Source: Enterovirga aerilata (lineage in GTDB: Bacteria > Pseudomonadota > Alphaproteobacteria > Rhizobiales > Beijerinckiaceae). Taken from it: 64,000 nt of DNA. Both the position numbers and the translations under genes were made by a program. Position 1 is the stretch's first letter; each line of letters opens with the position of its first letter. Location of the stretch: contig NZ_JABEPP010000001.1 in NCBI RefSeq assembly GCF_013044135.1, positions 930,001 through 994,000 of the forward strand, given 5' to 3'. Of this stretch, positions 37,735 to 49,503 are shown one piece after another. The notes below the pieces were generated by a model, which worked only from the letters and a program-made list of their open reading frames with translations, was not told the origin of the DNA and did not search any database.

Positions 37735-39105
37735 ATGACCTTCTCGGCGCTCGATTCCGAACTGGTCGGCCCGCTCTTCGCGACGGCCGGGATGCGGGAG
37801 GTCTTCTCCGACCGGGCGAGGCTGGCCGCCATGCTGCGCGTCGAGGCGGCGCTGGCGCGGGCCGAGGCCCGGCTGGGCCTCGTGCCCGAGGCGCTGGCGC
37901 CCGCGATCGAGGCGATCGGCCCCGAGAGCTTCGACCTCGCCGAGCTCGGGGAGGCGACGGCGCTGGCAGGCGTTCCGACGATCCCCTTCGTCGGCGCGGT
38001 CAGGCGGCGCCTGCCGAAGGAGCTGGAGCCCGCCTTCCACAAGGGCGCGACCACGCAGGACATTCTGGACACCGCGCTCGTGCTCCAGCTCGCCCGGGCC
38101 TTCGATCTCGTCGCGGCCGAACTCGACGCCGTCCTGGCGGCCCTCGCCCGGCTTGCCGCGGAGCACAGGGAGACGCCCTGTGTGGGGCGCAGCTACCGCC
38201 AGCAGGCGCAGCCGACGAGCTTCGGCTTCAAGGTCGCGGTCTGGGCGGCCGGGATCGCGGAGGTTGCAGCCGAACTTCCCGATGTGCGGCGTCGCGTGCT
38301 GCGCGTCTCGCTTTCGGGCCCGGTCGGGACCCTGTCGGCCCTGAAGGAGAACGGGCCGGACGTGTCCGATGCGGTTGCGGCCGAGCTCGGTCTCGCCTCC
38401 GCGCCGATCGCCTGGCACACGCGGCGGGCCGGGATCGCCGGCACGGCCGCCTGGCTCGCCATCCTGATCGGCGCGCTCGCCAAGATGGCGACGGACATCG
38501 TCGACCTCGCCTCGACGGAGGTCGGCGAGGCTGCCGAGCCGCACCTTCCCGGCCGCGGCGGTTCCTCCGCCATGCCGCACAAGCGCAACCCGGTCTCGGC
38601 GACCGTGATCCTGTCCGCGCATGGTGCCGCGCCCGGCTTCGCGGCCATGCTCTTCGCCGCCATGGCGTCCGAGCACGAGCGTCCGGCGGGAGCCTGGCAT
38701 GCCGAATGGCACCTTCTGCCGAGCCTCTTCGGCATGGCGTCGGGCGCGCTCGCCGAAGCCCGGCGTCTTGCGGACGGCATCGTGCCCGATCCCGGGCGCA
38801 TGTTGAGCAATCTCGATGCGACGCGGGGGCTCCTCTTCGCGGATGCCGTCGCGGCGAAGCTCTCGGCCAAGCTCGGCGGCGGGGCGGCGCACGATAAGCT
38901 CGAACGAGCCGCCGCGCAGGTGCGCGAAACGGGCCGGAGCCTGCGCGAGATCCTCGCGGAGGATGCGGAGGCGATGGCCGTGCTCGGCCCGGAGAGGCTG
39001 GACGCCGCCTTCGATCCGATGCCTTCGGTCAGGGCGGCTGCGCCATGGGTCGATCGGGCGCTTGCCGAGATATCGAAGACGAGAGAAGCGCTGCAGCGCG
39101 CCTAG
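37735..39105 (+). CDS. pcaB: 3-carboxy-cis,cis-muconate cycloisomerase
   Basis: The enzyme lactonises 3-carboxy-cis,cis-muconate to 4-carboxymuconolactone in the protocatechuate branch of the beta-ketoadipate pathway. The 456-residue protein is a fumarase/aspartase superfamily member with signature GRGGSSAMPHKRNPVSA at about residue 280 and the PcaB-like N terminus MTFSALDSELVGPLFATAGMREVF. It is followed 14 bp later by the fused pcaDC gene. pcaG and pcaH (the ring-cleaving dioxygenase) are not in the window. Confidence 0.93.
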   Translation: MTFSALDSELVGPLFATAGMREVFSDRARLAAMLRVEAALARAEARLGLVPEALAPAIEAIGPESFDLAELGEATALAGVPTIPFVGAVRRRLPKELEPAFHKGATTQDILDTALVLQLARAFDLVAAELDAVLAALARLAAEHRETPCVGRSYRQQAQPTSFGFKVAVWAAGIAEVAAELPDVRRRVLRVSLSGPVGTLSALKENGPDVSDAVAAELGLASAPIAWHTRRAGIAGTAAWLAILIGALAKMATDIVDLASTEVGEAAEPHLPGRGGSSAMPHKRNPVSATVILSAHGAAPGFAAMLFAAMASEHERPAGAWHAEWHLLPSLFGMASGALAEARRLADGIVPDPGRMLSNLDATRGLLFADAVAAKLSAKLGGGAAHDKLERAAAQVRETGRSLREILAEDAEAMAVLGPERLDAAFDPMPSVRAAAPWVDRALAEISKTREALQRA

Positions 39106-39119
39106 GGAGTCCTACATTC

Positions 39120-40313
39120 ATGCCGAAGATCCGTGCGAACGGCGTCGAGCTCTTCTACGAGCTGTCGGGCCCGGACGGTGCGCCCGTCATCGCCTTCTCC
39201 AACTCGCTCGGGACGAGGCTGGAGATGTGGGATGCGCAGGAAAGGGCGCTCTCGGGCGAGTTCCGCTGCCTGCGCTACGACACCCGCGGCCACGGCCGCT
39301 CGGAGACGACCCCTCCCGGCTTCTCGGTCGACGACCTTGCGGAAGACCTGAACGGCCTCCTCGACGGGCTCGGCATCGCACGCGCCCACGTCGTCGGGCT
39401 GTCGCTCGGCGGCATGACGGGCCAGGCGCTCGCCGTGCTCCATCCCGAGAAGGTCGACCGTCTGGTGCTGGTCGCGACAGCCGCCTATCTGCCGCCCGAG
39501 ACGCTGTGGCAGGAGCGCGCGGAGATCGTGCGCGCCAAGGGCATGGCGGCCCTCGCCGACAACGTGATCCAGCGCTGGTTCACGCCGCCCGAGCAGGCGA
39601 GCCAGGGCGCGCTCGCGACCCGGCGCATTCTCCTGGAGAGCATCGACCCGCAGGGTTATGCGAATTGCTGCCTCGCCATCGGCCGGATGGACCTCAGGCC
39701 GCGCATCGGCTCGATCCGGGCCCCGACTCTCGTCGTCTCCGGCGCGCAGGACCCGGCGACCCCCGTCGCCATGGGGGAGGAGATCGCCTCTCTCGTTCCG
39801 GGCGCGGAATTCGCCGTCGTCCCGGACGCCGCGCATCTGATCGCGGTGGAGCGCGCCGAGGCGCTGACGGCCCATATCGCGCGCTTTCTGCGCGGCGGCA
39901 TGGCCGGGGAGCGGGAGCCGATGCCCGTGCCCGGCGACCGGCAGGGCGATTTCGAGGCGGGGCTCGAGAACCGCAAGACCGTGCTCGGCGCCGAGCATGT
40001 CGAGCGCTCGCTGAGGAATGCCGGCGCCTTCGCGGGCCCGTGGCAGGATTTCATCACCCGCTACGCCTGGGGCGAGATCTGGGGCGACGACACGCTGCCC
40101 TGGAAGACGCGCTCGATGATCGTGCTCTCGCTCACCCTCGCGCTCGGCAAGGAGGAGGAGTTCAAGCTCCACCTCCGCCCCGCCCTCCGGAACGGGGTCA
40201 CGGTCGAGGAGCTGCGCGCCCTGCTCAAGCAATGCGCGGTCTATGCCGGCGTCCCGGCCGCGAACGGCGCCTTCCGCTGGGCGCGCGAGGTGCTCGGGGA
40301 GGAACTGGGCTAG
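39120..40313 (+). CDS. pcaL: Fused 3-oxoadipate enol-lactonase / 4-carboxymuconolactone decarboxylase
   Basis: A 397-residue two-domain protein. Residues 1-260 are an alpha/beta hydrolase (PcaD) with nucleophile elbow GLSLGGMTG (Ser near residue 98), Asp in SGAQDPATPV and His in DAAHLIAVE. Residues 275-397 are a PcaC decarboxylase (RKTVLGAEHVERSLRNAGAF, GEIWGDDTLPWKTRSMIVLSLTLALG). Together they carry 4-carboxymuconolactone to 3-oxoadipate. Such PcaL fusions are known in other bacteria. The 3' end overlaps the convergent actF gene by 4 bp. Confidence 0.94.
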   Translation: MPKIRANGVELFYELSGPDGAPVIAFSNSLGTRLEMWDAQERALSGEFRCLRYDTRGHGRSETTPPGFSVDDLAEDLNGLLDGLGIARAHVVGLSLGGMTGQALAVLHPEKVDRLVLVATAAYLPPETLWQERAEIVRAKGMAALADNVIQRWFTPPEQASQGALATRRILLESIDPQGYANCCLAIGRMDLRPRIGSIRAPTLVVSGAQDPATPVAMGEEIASLVPGAEFAVVPDAAHLIAVERAEALTAHIARFLRGGMAGEREPMPVPGDRQGDFEAGLENRKTVLGAEHVERSLRNAGAFAGPWQDFITRYAWGEIWGDDTLPWKTRSMIVLSLTLALGKEEEFKLHLRPALRNGVTVEELRALLKQCAVYAGVPAANGAFRWAREVLGEELG

Positions 40314-41395
40314 CCGGAGGCGGGCGCCTCCTCTCCGTGGCGTTCGCTGTGGAAGGTCGGACGCCGGCGGTGGGCGGCCGCGAACCAGAGCCCCCAGAGG
40401 ATCGCGAGGCCGGGCGGGACGAGAAGGTCCCAGAGGGTGAGCGCCGGTTCCAGGGCGGCGGGGCGCAGGAGCCACAGCATCTTGAGCCCGTAGGCCACGA
40501 GGCTGAGGGCGCTCCCGGCCAGCATTCTCCAGCGCCCGACGCCGGCCGGGATCAGGAGCACGAGGGCGAGGCCGAGGGCCGCGGCCGCCGCCCCGAGCGG
40601 CAGGAGCCAGGAGCCCGCGCGGCGGAGATACCATGCGGCTTCGCCCGGGAGGTTGGCCAGCCAGACCACCAGGAACTGCGCGAACCACGTCCAGATCGCC
40701 AGCAGCATGAGCGTGACCAGCGCGCGCTCCAGGCTGACCATCCGGTGGCTCGCGGGGCTTTCGCCGCGCAGGAGAGACAGGAAGATGCCGCCGGCCAGCG
40801 CCGCGAGGAGCTGCGTCAGCACGAACGCGAAGGGGAAGAGCCCGGATTGCCAGCGCGGCTCGCGCGCCATGATCCAGTCCCCCGCCGCGGCCATGGCTGT
40901 CAGCGCCAGAAGCGCAAGACCGATGGCGCTCGCGCGCCAGGGGTGGCGCGTGCCCGTGATCCAATAGGCGAGCGCGGACCAGACCGTGAGATAGAGAGCC
41001 GCGCGGAGGACGATCATGTCGGGCAGCAGCACGGCCCGGCGGAGCTCGCCCAGTCCCGCGGTATCCGGGTCGGCGAGCCAGGGATAGAGCTCCGGAAGCC
41101 GGGCCGAGAGCGGCAGGGCGAAGAGCGCGAGGAGCGGGACGGTCCTCGCGGCAGCCTCCGCTTCCGAACGGACCGGGTCGAGCCAGTGCTCGCCGAGGAT
41201 GTGGCCGAGCATCAGCACGCCGAGGCTGCCGACCGCGAGGCCGCTGCCGGTCACGAAGGCGAGGAACCAGGCCTCCAGGGCCAGCCCGGACGGGAGCAGG
41301 AAGCCCAAGGCCGAGGCCGCCGCCCCGCAGGCGACGATGATCGCGACCCGCGCCCAGGAGACCGGGCCCGCCCGCCCCTGATCGGTCCCGCTCAC
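40310..41395 (-). CDS. actF: Alternative complex III membrane subunit ActF
   Basis: A 361-residue integral membrane protein with about ten hydrophobic helices and little conserved sequence; ActF is the smaller, divergent NrfD-like partner of ActC. The call rests on position as last gene of the actABCDEF order, topology, and the 4-bp overlap with actE. It should help form the quinol-binding, proton-conducting membrane arm of the complex. Confidence 0.85.
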   Translation of the reverse strand: MSGTDQGRAGPVSWARVAIIVACGAAASALGFLLPSGLALEAWFLAFVTGSGLAVGSLGVLMLGHILGEHWLDPVRSEAEAAARTVPLLALFALPLSARLPELYPWLADPDTAGLGELRRAVLLPDMIVLRAALYLTVWSALAYWITGTRHPWRASAIGLALLALTAMAAAGDWIMAREPRWQSGLFPFAFVLTQLLAALAGGIFLSLLRGESPASHRMVSLERALVTLMLLAIWTWFAQFLVVWLANLPGEAAWYLRRAGSWLLPLGAAAAALGLALVLLIPAGVGRWRMLAGSALSLVAYGLKMLWLLRPAALEPALTLWDLLVPPGLAILWGLWFAAAHRRRPTFHSERHGEEAPASG

Positions 41396-41844
41396 GGTTC
41401 TGTCCCCATGCGCGAGACATGCTCGGCGATCGACCAGGAATCCGCATTCCCGACCTGCTCGGCCATCGGCCGCATCCGGCCGTGTCCATGGCGGATGACG
41501 TCCACGATCCGGGCCGGCGCGCGCGCCGCCTCATCGAGGCTCGCGAAGGGCGGCGGAGCCGGGAAGCCGCGCTGCACGACCGACCCGTCGCCGCCTCCGC
41601 TCGCGCCATGGCAGGGTGCGCAGAATGCGCCATAGGCGACGCGCCCGCGCGCCAGCAGGGCGGGCGACGCCGCCGGCCTGTCCGTCGACGCGCCGGGGAA
41701 GGGACGCGGCACGGAGCCTTCCGGCAGGGTGCCGGACGGCCGCATCGCGGCGCGGGTCGCGGCCGTGCCCGGCCGCTCCTCCGTGCCGCTGTCGCAAGCG
41801 GCGGCAAGCAGGGCGAGGAGACCGGACGCGAGCACCGCCCTCAC
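41392..41844 (-). CDS. actE: Alternative complex III monoheme cytochrome c lipoprotein ActE
   Basis: A 150-residue protein with a lipoprotein signal (RAVLASGLLALLAAAC, lipobox LAAAC) and one c-type heme site, CAPCH, at about 74-78, with axial Met candidates in the C-terminal part (GRMRPMAEQ). It hands electrons from ActA/ActB to a terminal oxidase or soluble carrier on the periplasmic side. The GTG start overlaps the actD stop (GTGA), and the 3' end overlaps actF by 4 bp. Confidence 0.9.
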   Translation of the reverse strand: MRAVLASGLLALLAAACDSGTEERPGTAATRAAMRPSGTLPEGSVPRPFPGASTDRPAASPALLARGRVAYGAFCAPCHGASGGGDGSVVQRGFPAPPPFASLDEAARAPARIVDVIRHGHGRMRPMAEQVGNADSWSIAEHVSRMGTEP

Positions 41845-42374
41845 GCGGAAACCTCCTGCACGCGCCGCGGCGCGAGAGCGGCCAGGAAGCGCGCCGTCGC
41901 GGCGGCGTCGAAGAGCGGATCGTCGGCCCGGACGACGAGGAAGAACCGGTCCTGCGAGGCGCGCTCGAAGCCTTCGGCGGCGAAGACCGGGTGGTGGAGC
42001 CGCGGCAGGCGCAGGATCAGGAGGGTGCCGATCAGCGTCGCGCCGCCCGCCCAGAGGATGGCCACGATGATGGTCGCCGGGAGGAAGGCCGGCCAGGCAT
42101 GGAGCGGCCGCCCGCCGACATTCAGCGGGTAGTCGACCGCGTTCATCCAGTACTGCGAACCGTATTGCAGCGCGGCCCCGAACGCTCCCGCTAGAAGCGC
42201 GATCCAGGGCAGGATGCGCGGGTGGAAGCCGAGGGAGCGGGCGAGGTCGCGCATCGGGAACGGGGCGTAGACGTCGAGCCGGCCATAGCCGGCAGCCCGC
42301 GTCGCCTCGACGGCGCGGCTCAGCGCCTCGTGGTCGGCGAACTCGGCCATGAGGCCGTGGAGCGGCGCCGCCAT
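41841..42374 (-). CDS. actD: Alternative complex III subunit ActD (DUF3341)
   Basis: A 177-residue protein of the DUF3341 family. The N-terminal ferredoxin-like part reads HGLMAEFADHEALSRAVEATRAAGYGRLDVYAPFPM, followed by two membrane helices (about 55-75 and 98-122). It anchors the complex at the membrane arm. Its ATG overlaps the actC stop by one base (TGATG). Confidence 0.93.
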   Translation of the reverse strand: MAAPLHGLMAEFADHEALSRAVEATRAAGYGRLDVYAPFPMRDLARSLGFHPRILPWIALLAGAFGAALQYGSQYWMNAVDYPLNVGGRPLHAWPAFLPATIIVAILWAGGATLIGTLLILRLPRLHHPVFAAEGFERASQDRFFLVVRADDPLFDAAATARFLAALAPRRVQEVSA

Positions 42375-43686
42375 CAGGCCTGCTCCATATGCTCGTCGTG
42401 GCGCGCCTCGAACATGGAGACGACCGGCAGGAAGCGCGCGAAGAGGAGGAGCAGCGCGGCGAAGAGCCCGATCGTGCCGGCCAGGAGGCCGGTCTCCACG
42501 AGGGTGGGCGTGTAGCTCCGCCACATCGAGGGCAGGTAATCCTTCTGCAGGCCACCGATCAGCAGCGAGAAGCGGTCGCACCACACCCCGGCATTCACGC
42601 CGATCCCGGCGAGGACGGGAACGAGCAGGCCGGTCCGGAGCGACCGCTTCCAGAGGAGCTGGGGCACCAGCACGGCGAGGAGGGCCGCGGCGGCGGCGTA
42701 GCCCGCATAGGGGCCGGTCCAGCGGTTGAGCATGGCCTCGCGCCGGACCGGCTCCGCCAGGAAGGCGGCCAGGATCTCGTCGAGGAACAGGTAGCCGGCC
42801 ACGAGGCCGCTCGCGAGGACGAGCTTGCCGAGAAGGTCCATGTCCTCCTCGTCGATGACGAAGCCGAGCTCGAGCGAGCGGCGGAGGATTGCGGCGACGA
42901 GGAGAACCGTGGCGAGCCCCTGCGTGAGGCCGGAGGCCACGAACTGCAGCGGCAGCCGCGTGTCGTGCCAGCCCGGCACGAGCGTCGAGGCGAACTCGAA
43001 GGCGACGGTGGACTGCATCACCAGGATCAGCGGTAGGACCAGGATCGCGGCCGTGCGGTAGGCCACCTGATGATAGGCCCATTGCCGGAGCGAGAAGCGC
43101 CAGCCGAGCGCCAGGATGCCGTAGACGCGCGCGGCACGGAGCGAGCGCGCACGGTCGCGGAGCGTCGCGAGGTCGGGGATCAGGCCCACATACCAGAGCA
43201 GCGACGTGATGACCGCGTGGGTGGAGATCGCCCAGAAATCCCAGGTGAGCGTCGAGCGGAATTGCGGCCAGACCTGGAAGGTCGCGGGGTAGGGGAAGGT
43301 CCAGTAGAACAGCCACGGCCGCCCGAGATGGATGATGGGGAACATCGCCGCGCAGAGGACCGCCATCAGGGCCGCCCCCTCCGCGAAGCGGTTCACGGCC
43401 GTGCGCAGGTCGTGCCGGCGCAAGACGAGGATCGCGGCGAAGAGCGAGGCGCCGTTCGCGACGCCGATCCACCAGGCATAGTTGATGAGGTCGAAGCCCC
43501 AGACGAAGGGGATGTTGACGCCCCAGACGCCCACCCCGCGCAGCCAGGAGGCACCGAGCGTCACGGCGAGCGTCAGGATCAGCAGCCCGGAGAGCCCGAG
43601 CGACAGGCGCCAGAGCGGCCCGAAGCGCGGCGAGAGCGGCGCATCCGCGATCCGCCTGGCGGCAGGGGCGGTCCCGGCTTCCCCGC

Positions 43687-43690
<4 letters not shown>
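42374..43690 (-). CDS. actC: Alternative complex III quinol-oxidising membrane subunit ActC (NrfD-like)
   Basis: A 438-residue NrfD/PsrC-type protein with about ten membrane helices. Typical ActC stretches are WWIGVANGASLFAAILVLRRHDLRTAVNRFAE, FPIIHLGRPWLFYWTFPYP and SLLWYVGLIPDLATLRDRA. It carries the menaquinol or ubiquinol site near ActB's iron-sulfur chain. It overlaps actB by 4 bp (ATGA), so it is translationally coupled. Confidence 0.95.
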
Positions 43691-46535
<2,845 letters not shown>

Positions 46536-46548
<13 letters not shown>

Positions 46549-47186
46549 GTCGAGCAATCCGTCAGCCGGCTGCGCGCCTCGCGGTAGAAGGCCTTGACCT
46601 CCTCCGGCGCCGAGCTGTCGTGCGGGGTCCAGCCCATCGAGAAGACGGCGTCCTGGGGGCGGATCCGCCCCGCCGGGTCGCGGTGGCAATCGAGGCACCA
46701 TCCCATGGAGAGCGTCTGCGTCTTCACGGTCTCGCGCATGGTGTCGACACGCCCGTGGCAGCTCTCGCAGGCGACGCCGGCCGAGACGTGGATGCCGTGG
46801 TGGAAATATGCGTAGGCGGGGAGCCGGTGCACGGAGAGCCAGGGTATCGGGATATCGAGCGCGGCGCTGGTCCGGACGGGCTCGAGAAGGCTCGCGCCCT
46901 GCCAGATCTCGGAATGGCAGGTGAGGCAGGCGGCGGCGCTCGGCATCCCGGCCGCGGCGGCGCGCTCGACGGTCGAGTGGCAGTAGCGACAGTCGATGCC
47001 GAGCGTTCCGGCATGGAGGCTGTGCTGAAACGGGATCGGCTGCTTCGCGGGCTTGCCCAGGTTCCAGGCCGGGTCCGACCTCGCCCAGAAGAACAGGAGC
47101 GCCCCGATCGCCAGGCCGCCGGCCAGGACGAGGATGATCGCGGCCCTGAAGCGCACGGTGGCCCGAGGGGTGAAGAGTTGAGCCAT
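46536..47186 (-). CDS. actA: Alternative complex III pentaheme cytochrome c subunit ActA
   Basis: A 216-residue protein with one N-terminal membrane anchor (FRAAIILVLAGGLAIGALLFFW) and five CxxCH heme motifs: CRYCH, CLTCH, CESCH, CLDCH and CSTCH. Spacing and the stretch LGIDCRYCHSTVERAAAAGMPSAAACLTCH are typical of ActA. It is the first gene of the actABCDEF operon, divergent from the gene at 47339, so the operon promoter should lie in 47187-47338. Confidence 0.95.
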
Positions 47187-47338
47187 GCGCTCCTGTAGGC
47201 GGGATCGGCCGGGAGCCTAGCCGCCGCGCCATCCTATGGGCAACGCCCCGAGCCGACCGAGACGGACGGAGCGGAGGCGCGGCCGGGCGGGCTTCCGGCA
47301 GGGGCGAAACCCGGAACGGGGGTCCGGGTTGCACAGCC

Positions 47339-47842
47339 ATGACCCGGGACGGACAGCGAGACCTGGACCGGGCCTTCGACGTGCTCCAGCGGCATGTTCC
47401 CGGCTGGCTCGGACGCGTCGTCGGCCGCGTGCGCCACCCGAGCTCCCGCTGGTGGCGCATCCCGCTCGGGCTCGCCTTCATCGTATCGAGCCTGTTCTGG
47501 TTCCTGCCCGTCGTCGGGATCGAGTTCCTGCCGCTCGGACTGCTGCTGATCGCGCAGGATGTCCCGTTCCTGCGCGGGCCGGTCGGACGCTCCGCGCTCT
47601 GGCTGGAGCTCAAGGCGGCCCGGCTCCTTCGCTGGTGGCGGGGGCGCACGCGCTCGAGCGCCTGCCAGAACGGGCTTTCGAGCCGTGCCGCTCCGGGACC
47701 GGACTTGTTGCGCCCCGTGATCGCAGATAGGCGGACGGCAGAAGATCGAGGCGCAAGCGGGAGGGTCGGGTGGACGGGCCTGTTCTGGTCGACATGCGGG
47801 AGGGCTGGCGCAAGATCACGCTCAACCGGCCCGAGAAACTGA
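47339..47842 (+). CDS. Small membrane protein of unknown function
   Basis: A 167-residue reading frame with one strong hydrophobic hairpin at about 40-75 (WWRIPLGLAFIVSSLFWFLPVVGIEFLPLGLLLIAQDVPFLR). The last 24 codons overlap paaG in another frame, and the C-terminal third (after about residue 100) is low-complexity arginine-rich. The real protein may be shorter, or a frameshift may extend the frame. A conserved small integral membrane protein is likely; no function is assigned. Confidence 0.55.
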   Translation: MTRDGQRDLDRAFDVLQRHVPGWLGRVVGRVRHPSSRWWRIPLGLAFIVSSLFWFLPVVGIEFLPLGLLLIAQDVPFLRGPVGRSALWLELKAARLLRWWRGRTRSSACQNGLSSRAAPGPDLLRPVIADRRTAEDRGASGRVGWTGLFWSTCGRAGARSRSTGPRN

Positions 47843-48552
47843 ATTCCTTCACGGTCGAGCTCCACCGCCAGCTCGCGGCGGCCCTGGACGAGGCGGCGGC
47901 CGACGAGACCTGCCGCGCCGTGCTGCTGACGGGGGCCGGCCGCGGCTTCTGCGCCGGGCAGGATCTCGAAGAGATCGGCAGCGAGCCTTCTGCCGTGGGC
48001 GATCTCCTCCGGGAGCATTACAACCCGCTCATCCGCCGCATCCGTGCCCTGCCGAAGCCGGTCGTCTGCGCCGTCAACGGCGTCGCGGCGGGGGCAGGCG
48101 CGAATCTCGCCTTCGCCTGCGACATCGTCCTGGCCGCGCGGCGGGCGAAGTTCATCCAGGCCTTCGCGAAGATCGCGCTCGTCCCCGATTCCGGCGGGAC
48201 CTGGTTCCTGCCGCGGCTCGTCGGCGAGGCCCGGGCGCGGGCGCTCGCCCTGACGGGTGAGGCGGTCTCGGCCGAGCAGGCGGAGAGCTGGGGCATGATC
48301 TGGCGCGCGGTCGACGACGAGGAACTGGCGAGCGAGGCGGAAAAGCTTCTTGCCCATCTCGCGACGCAGCCGACCGCGGCGCTCGGGCTGATCAAGCGGG
48401 CGCTCCTCGCCTCGGCGAGCAACACGCTCGACGCCCAGCTCGACCTCGAGGCGGAACTGCAGGAGGCCGCCGCCGGAATGCCGGACTATGCCGAGGGCAT
48501 CGCCGCCTTCGCGGAGAAGCGGCCGGCGCGGTTCACGGGGCAGGGCGCATGA
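47770..48552 (+). CDS. paaG: Enoyl-CoA hydratase/isomerase, phenylacetate pathway (PaaG-like)
   Basis: A 260-residue crotonase. In the phenylacetate pathway PaaG isomerises ring-1,2-epoxyphenylacetyl-CoA to the oxepin. Oxyanion-hole segments are GRGFCAGQDLEEI and NGVAAGAGANLAFACDIV, followed by ALVPDSGGTWFLPRLVG. The Asp in PDSGG matches PaaG-type isomerases. The GTG at 47770 follows GGGAGG. It overlaps paaI by 4 bp and lies 950 bp from paaK, which supports the assignment. Confidence 0.87.
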   Translation: MDGPVLVDMREGWRKITLNRPEKLNSFTVELHRQLAAALDEAAADETCRAVLLTGAGRGFCAGQDLEEIGSEPSAVGDLLREHYNPLIRRIRALPKPVVCAVNGVAAGAGANLAFACDIVLAARRAKFIQAFAKIALVPDSGGTWFLPRLVGEARARALALTGEAVSAEQAESWGMIWRAVDDEELASEAEKLLAHLATQPTAALGLIKRALLASASNTLDAQLDLEAELQEAAAGMPDYAEGIAAFAEKRPARFTGQGA

Positions 48553-49013
48553 CGGAGGAGCTCGACGAGGGGCCGGAGCTCGAGGCGGAAGGCCCGGATC
48601 CCGACGCCATCGCGCGCGCATCCGCCGACGCGATGTGGGCGAACGACCCCGCCAGCGCCGGGCTGGGCATGCAGCTCCTCGATATCGGCCCGGGCTACGC
48701 GCTGATGGCCATGGAGGTCACGGCCGCGATGACGAACGGCCATGACACGGCGCATGGCGGCTTCATCTTCACGCTGGCGGATTCGGCCTTCGCCTTCGCC
48801 TGCAACAGTCACGGCGACCGTGCCGTCGCGCAGCATTGCGCCATCACGTTCATCCGCCCGGGGCGGCGCGGCGACCGGCTCGTCGCCTCCGCGCACGAGG
48901 TGTCGCGCACCGGACGCTCGGGCATCTACGACGTCCAGGTCTCGGTCGGAGGCGAGGTGATCGCGGAGTTCCGCGGCCATTCGCGGACGATCGGCGGGCG
49001 CTGGGTGGAGTAG
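48549..49013 (+). CDS. paaI: Hydroxyphenylacetyl-CoA thioesterase PaaI
   Basis: A 154-residue hot-dog-fold thioesterase that rescues CoA from dead-end phenylacetyl-CoA intermediates. Family features are MTNGHDTAHGGFIFTLADSAFAFACNSHG (catalytic Asp in LADSAF) and TFIRPGRRGDRLVASAHEVSRTGRSGIYDVQV. Its ATG overlaps the paaG stop (ATGA), so translation is coupled. Confidence 0.94.
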   Translation: MTEELDEGPELEAEGPDPDAIARASADAMWANDPASAGLGMQLLDIGPGYALMAMEVTAAMTNGHDTAHGGFIFTLADSAFAFACNSHGDRAVAQHCAITFIRPGRRGDRLVASAHEVSRTGRSGIYDVQVSVGGEVIAEFRGHSRTIGGRWVE

Positions 49014-49098
49014 CGGCCGGCCGTTCGCCGCACCCTTCGTGAAGGAACCATCTCCGCCCGGAGCGTTGTCGGGGCGTAACCTTCCACGGAGGCGTGAC

Positions 49099-49467
49099 AT
49101 GAGAGGACTTGTTTTCGCGACGGCCGCGCTCTCGCTCGCGGCGCTCGCGCCCGCTTCGGCCCAGACGATGGGCGACCCGATGATGCCGCCGGCCGGCGCG
49201 CAATCCTGCGTGATGAACGGCCAGTTCGTTCCCTGTCCTCCCGGCGGCGGGGTGCGCCCTGACGCGATGGCGCCAAATCCCTTCATGGTCCCGGGCATGG
49301 CGGCCGGAGCGGCCGTGGGCGCGGTCGGCGGCGCGGTCGCCGGCGTGGGTGCCGGGATGGCGGCCGGTGCCGAGGCCATGGAAGAACCGCACATGAACCG
49401 CCGGATGACCGCGCGGGAGCGCCGCGAGCATCAGCGGATGATGCGCCGTCAACAGCAGAACATGTGA
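49099..49467 (+). CDS. Small exported glycine-zipper protein
   Basis: A 122-residue protein with signal peptide MRGLVFATAALSLAALAPASAQ, a Met/Pro-rich segment, a glycine-zipper-like stretch AAGAAVGAVGGAVAGVGAGMAAGAE at about 70-95, and a Met/Arg/Gln-rich basic tail. No family is firmly recognised; outer-membrane or envelope association is possible. CGGAGG precedes the ATG at 49099. It is followed by a strong terminator. Confidence 0.7.
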   Translation: MRGLVFATAALSLAALAPASAQTMGDPMMPPAGAQSCVMNGQFVPCPPGGGVRPDAMAPNPFMVPGMAAGAAVGAVGGAVAGVGAGMAAGAEAMEEPHMNRRMTARERREHQRMMRRQQQNM

Positions 49468-49473
49468 GCGTCT

Positions 49474-49503
49474 GCCGGGAGGCCCAGCCTCCCGGCCTTC
49501 TTC
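49474..49503 (+). terminator. Intrinsic terminator after the glycine-zipper gene
   Basis: GCCGGGAGGC (49474-49483) pairs with GCCTCCCGGC (49487-49496) around CCA, followed by CTTCTT. It ends plus-strand transcription just before the convergent paaK gene, whose stop codon overlaps the tail. Confidence 0.75.
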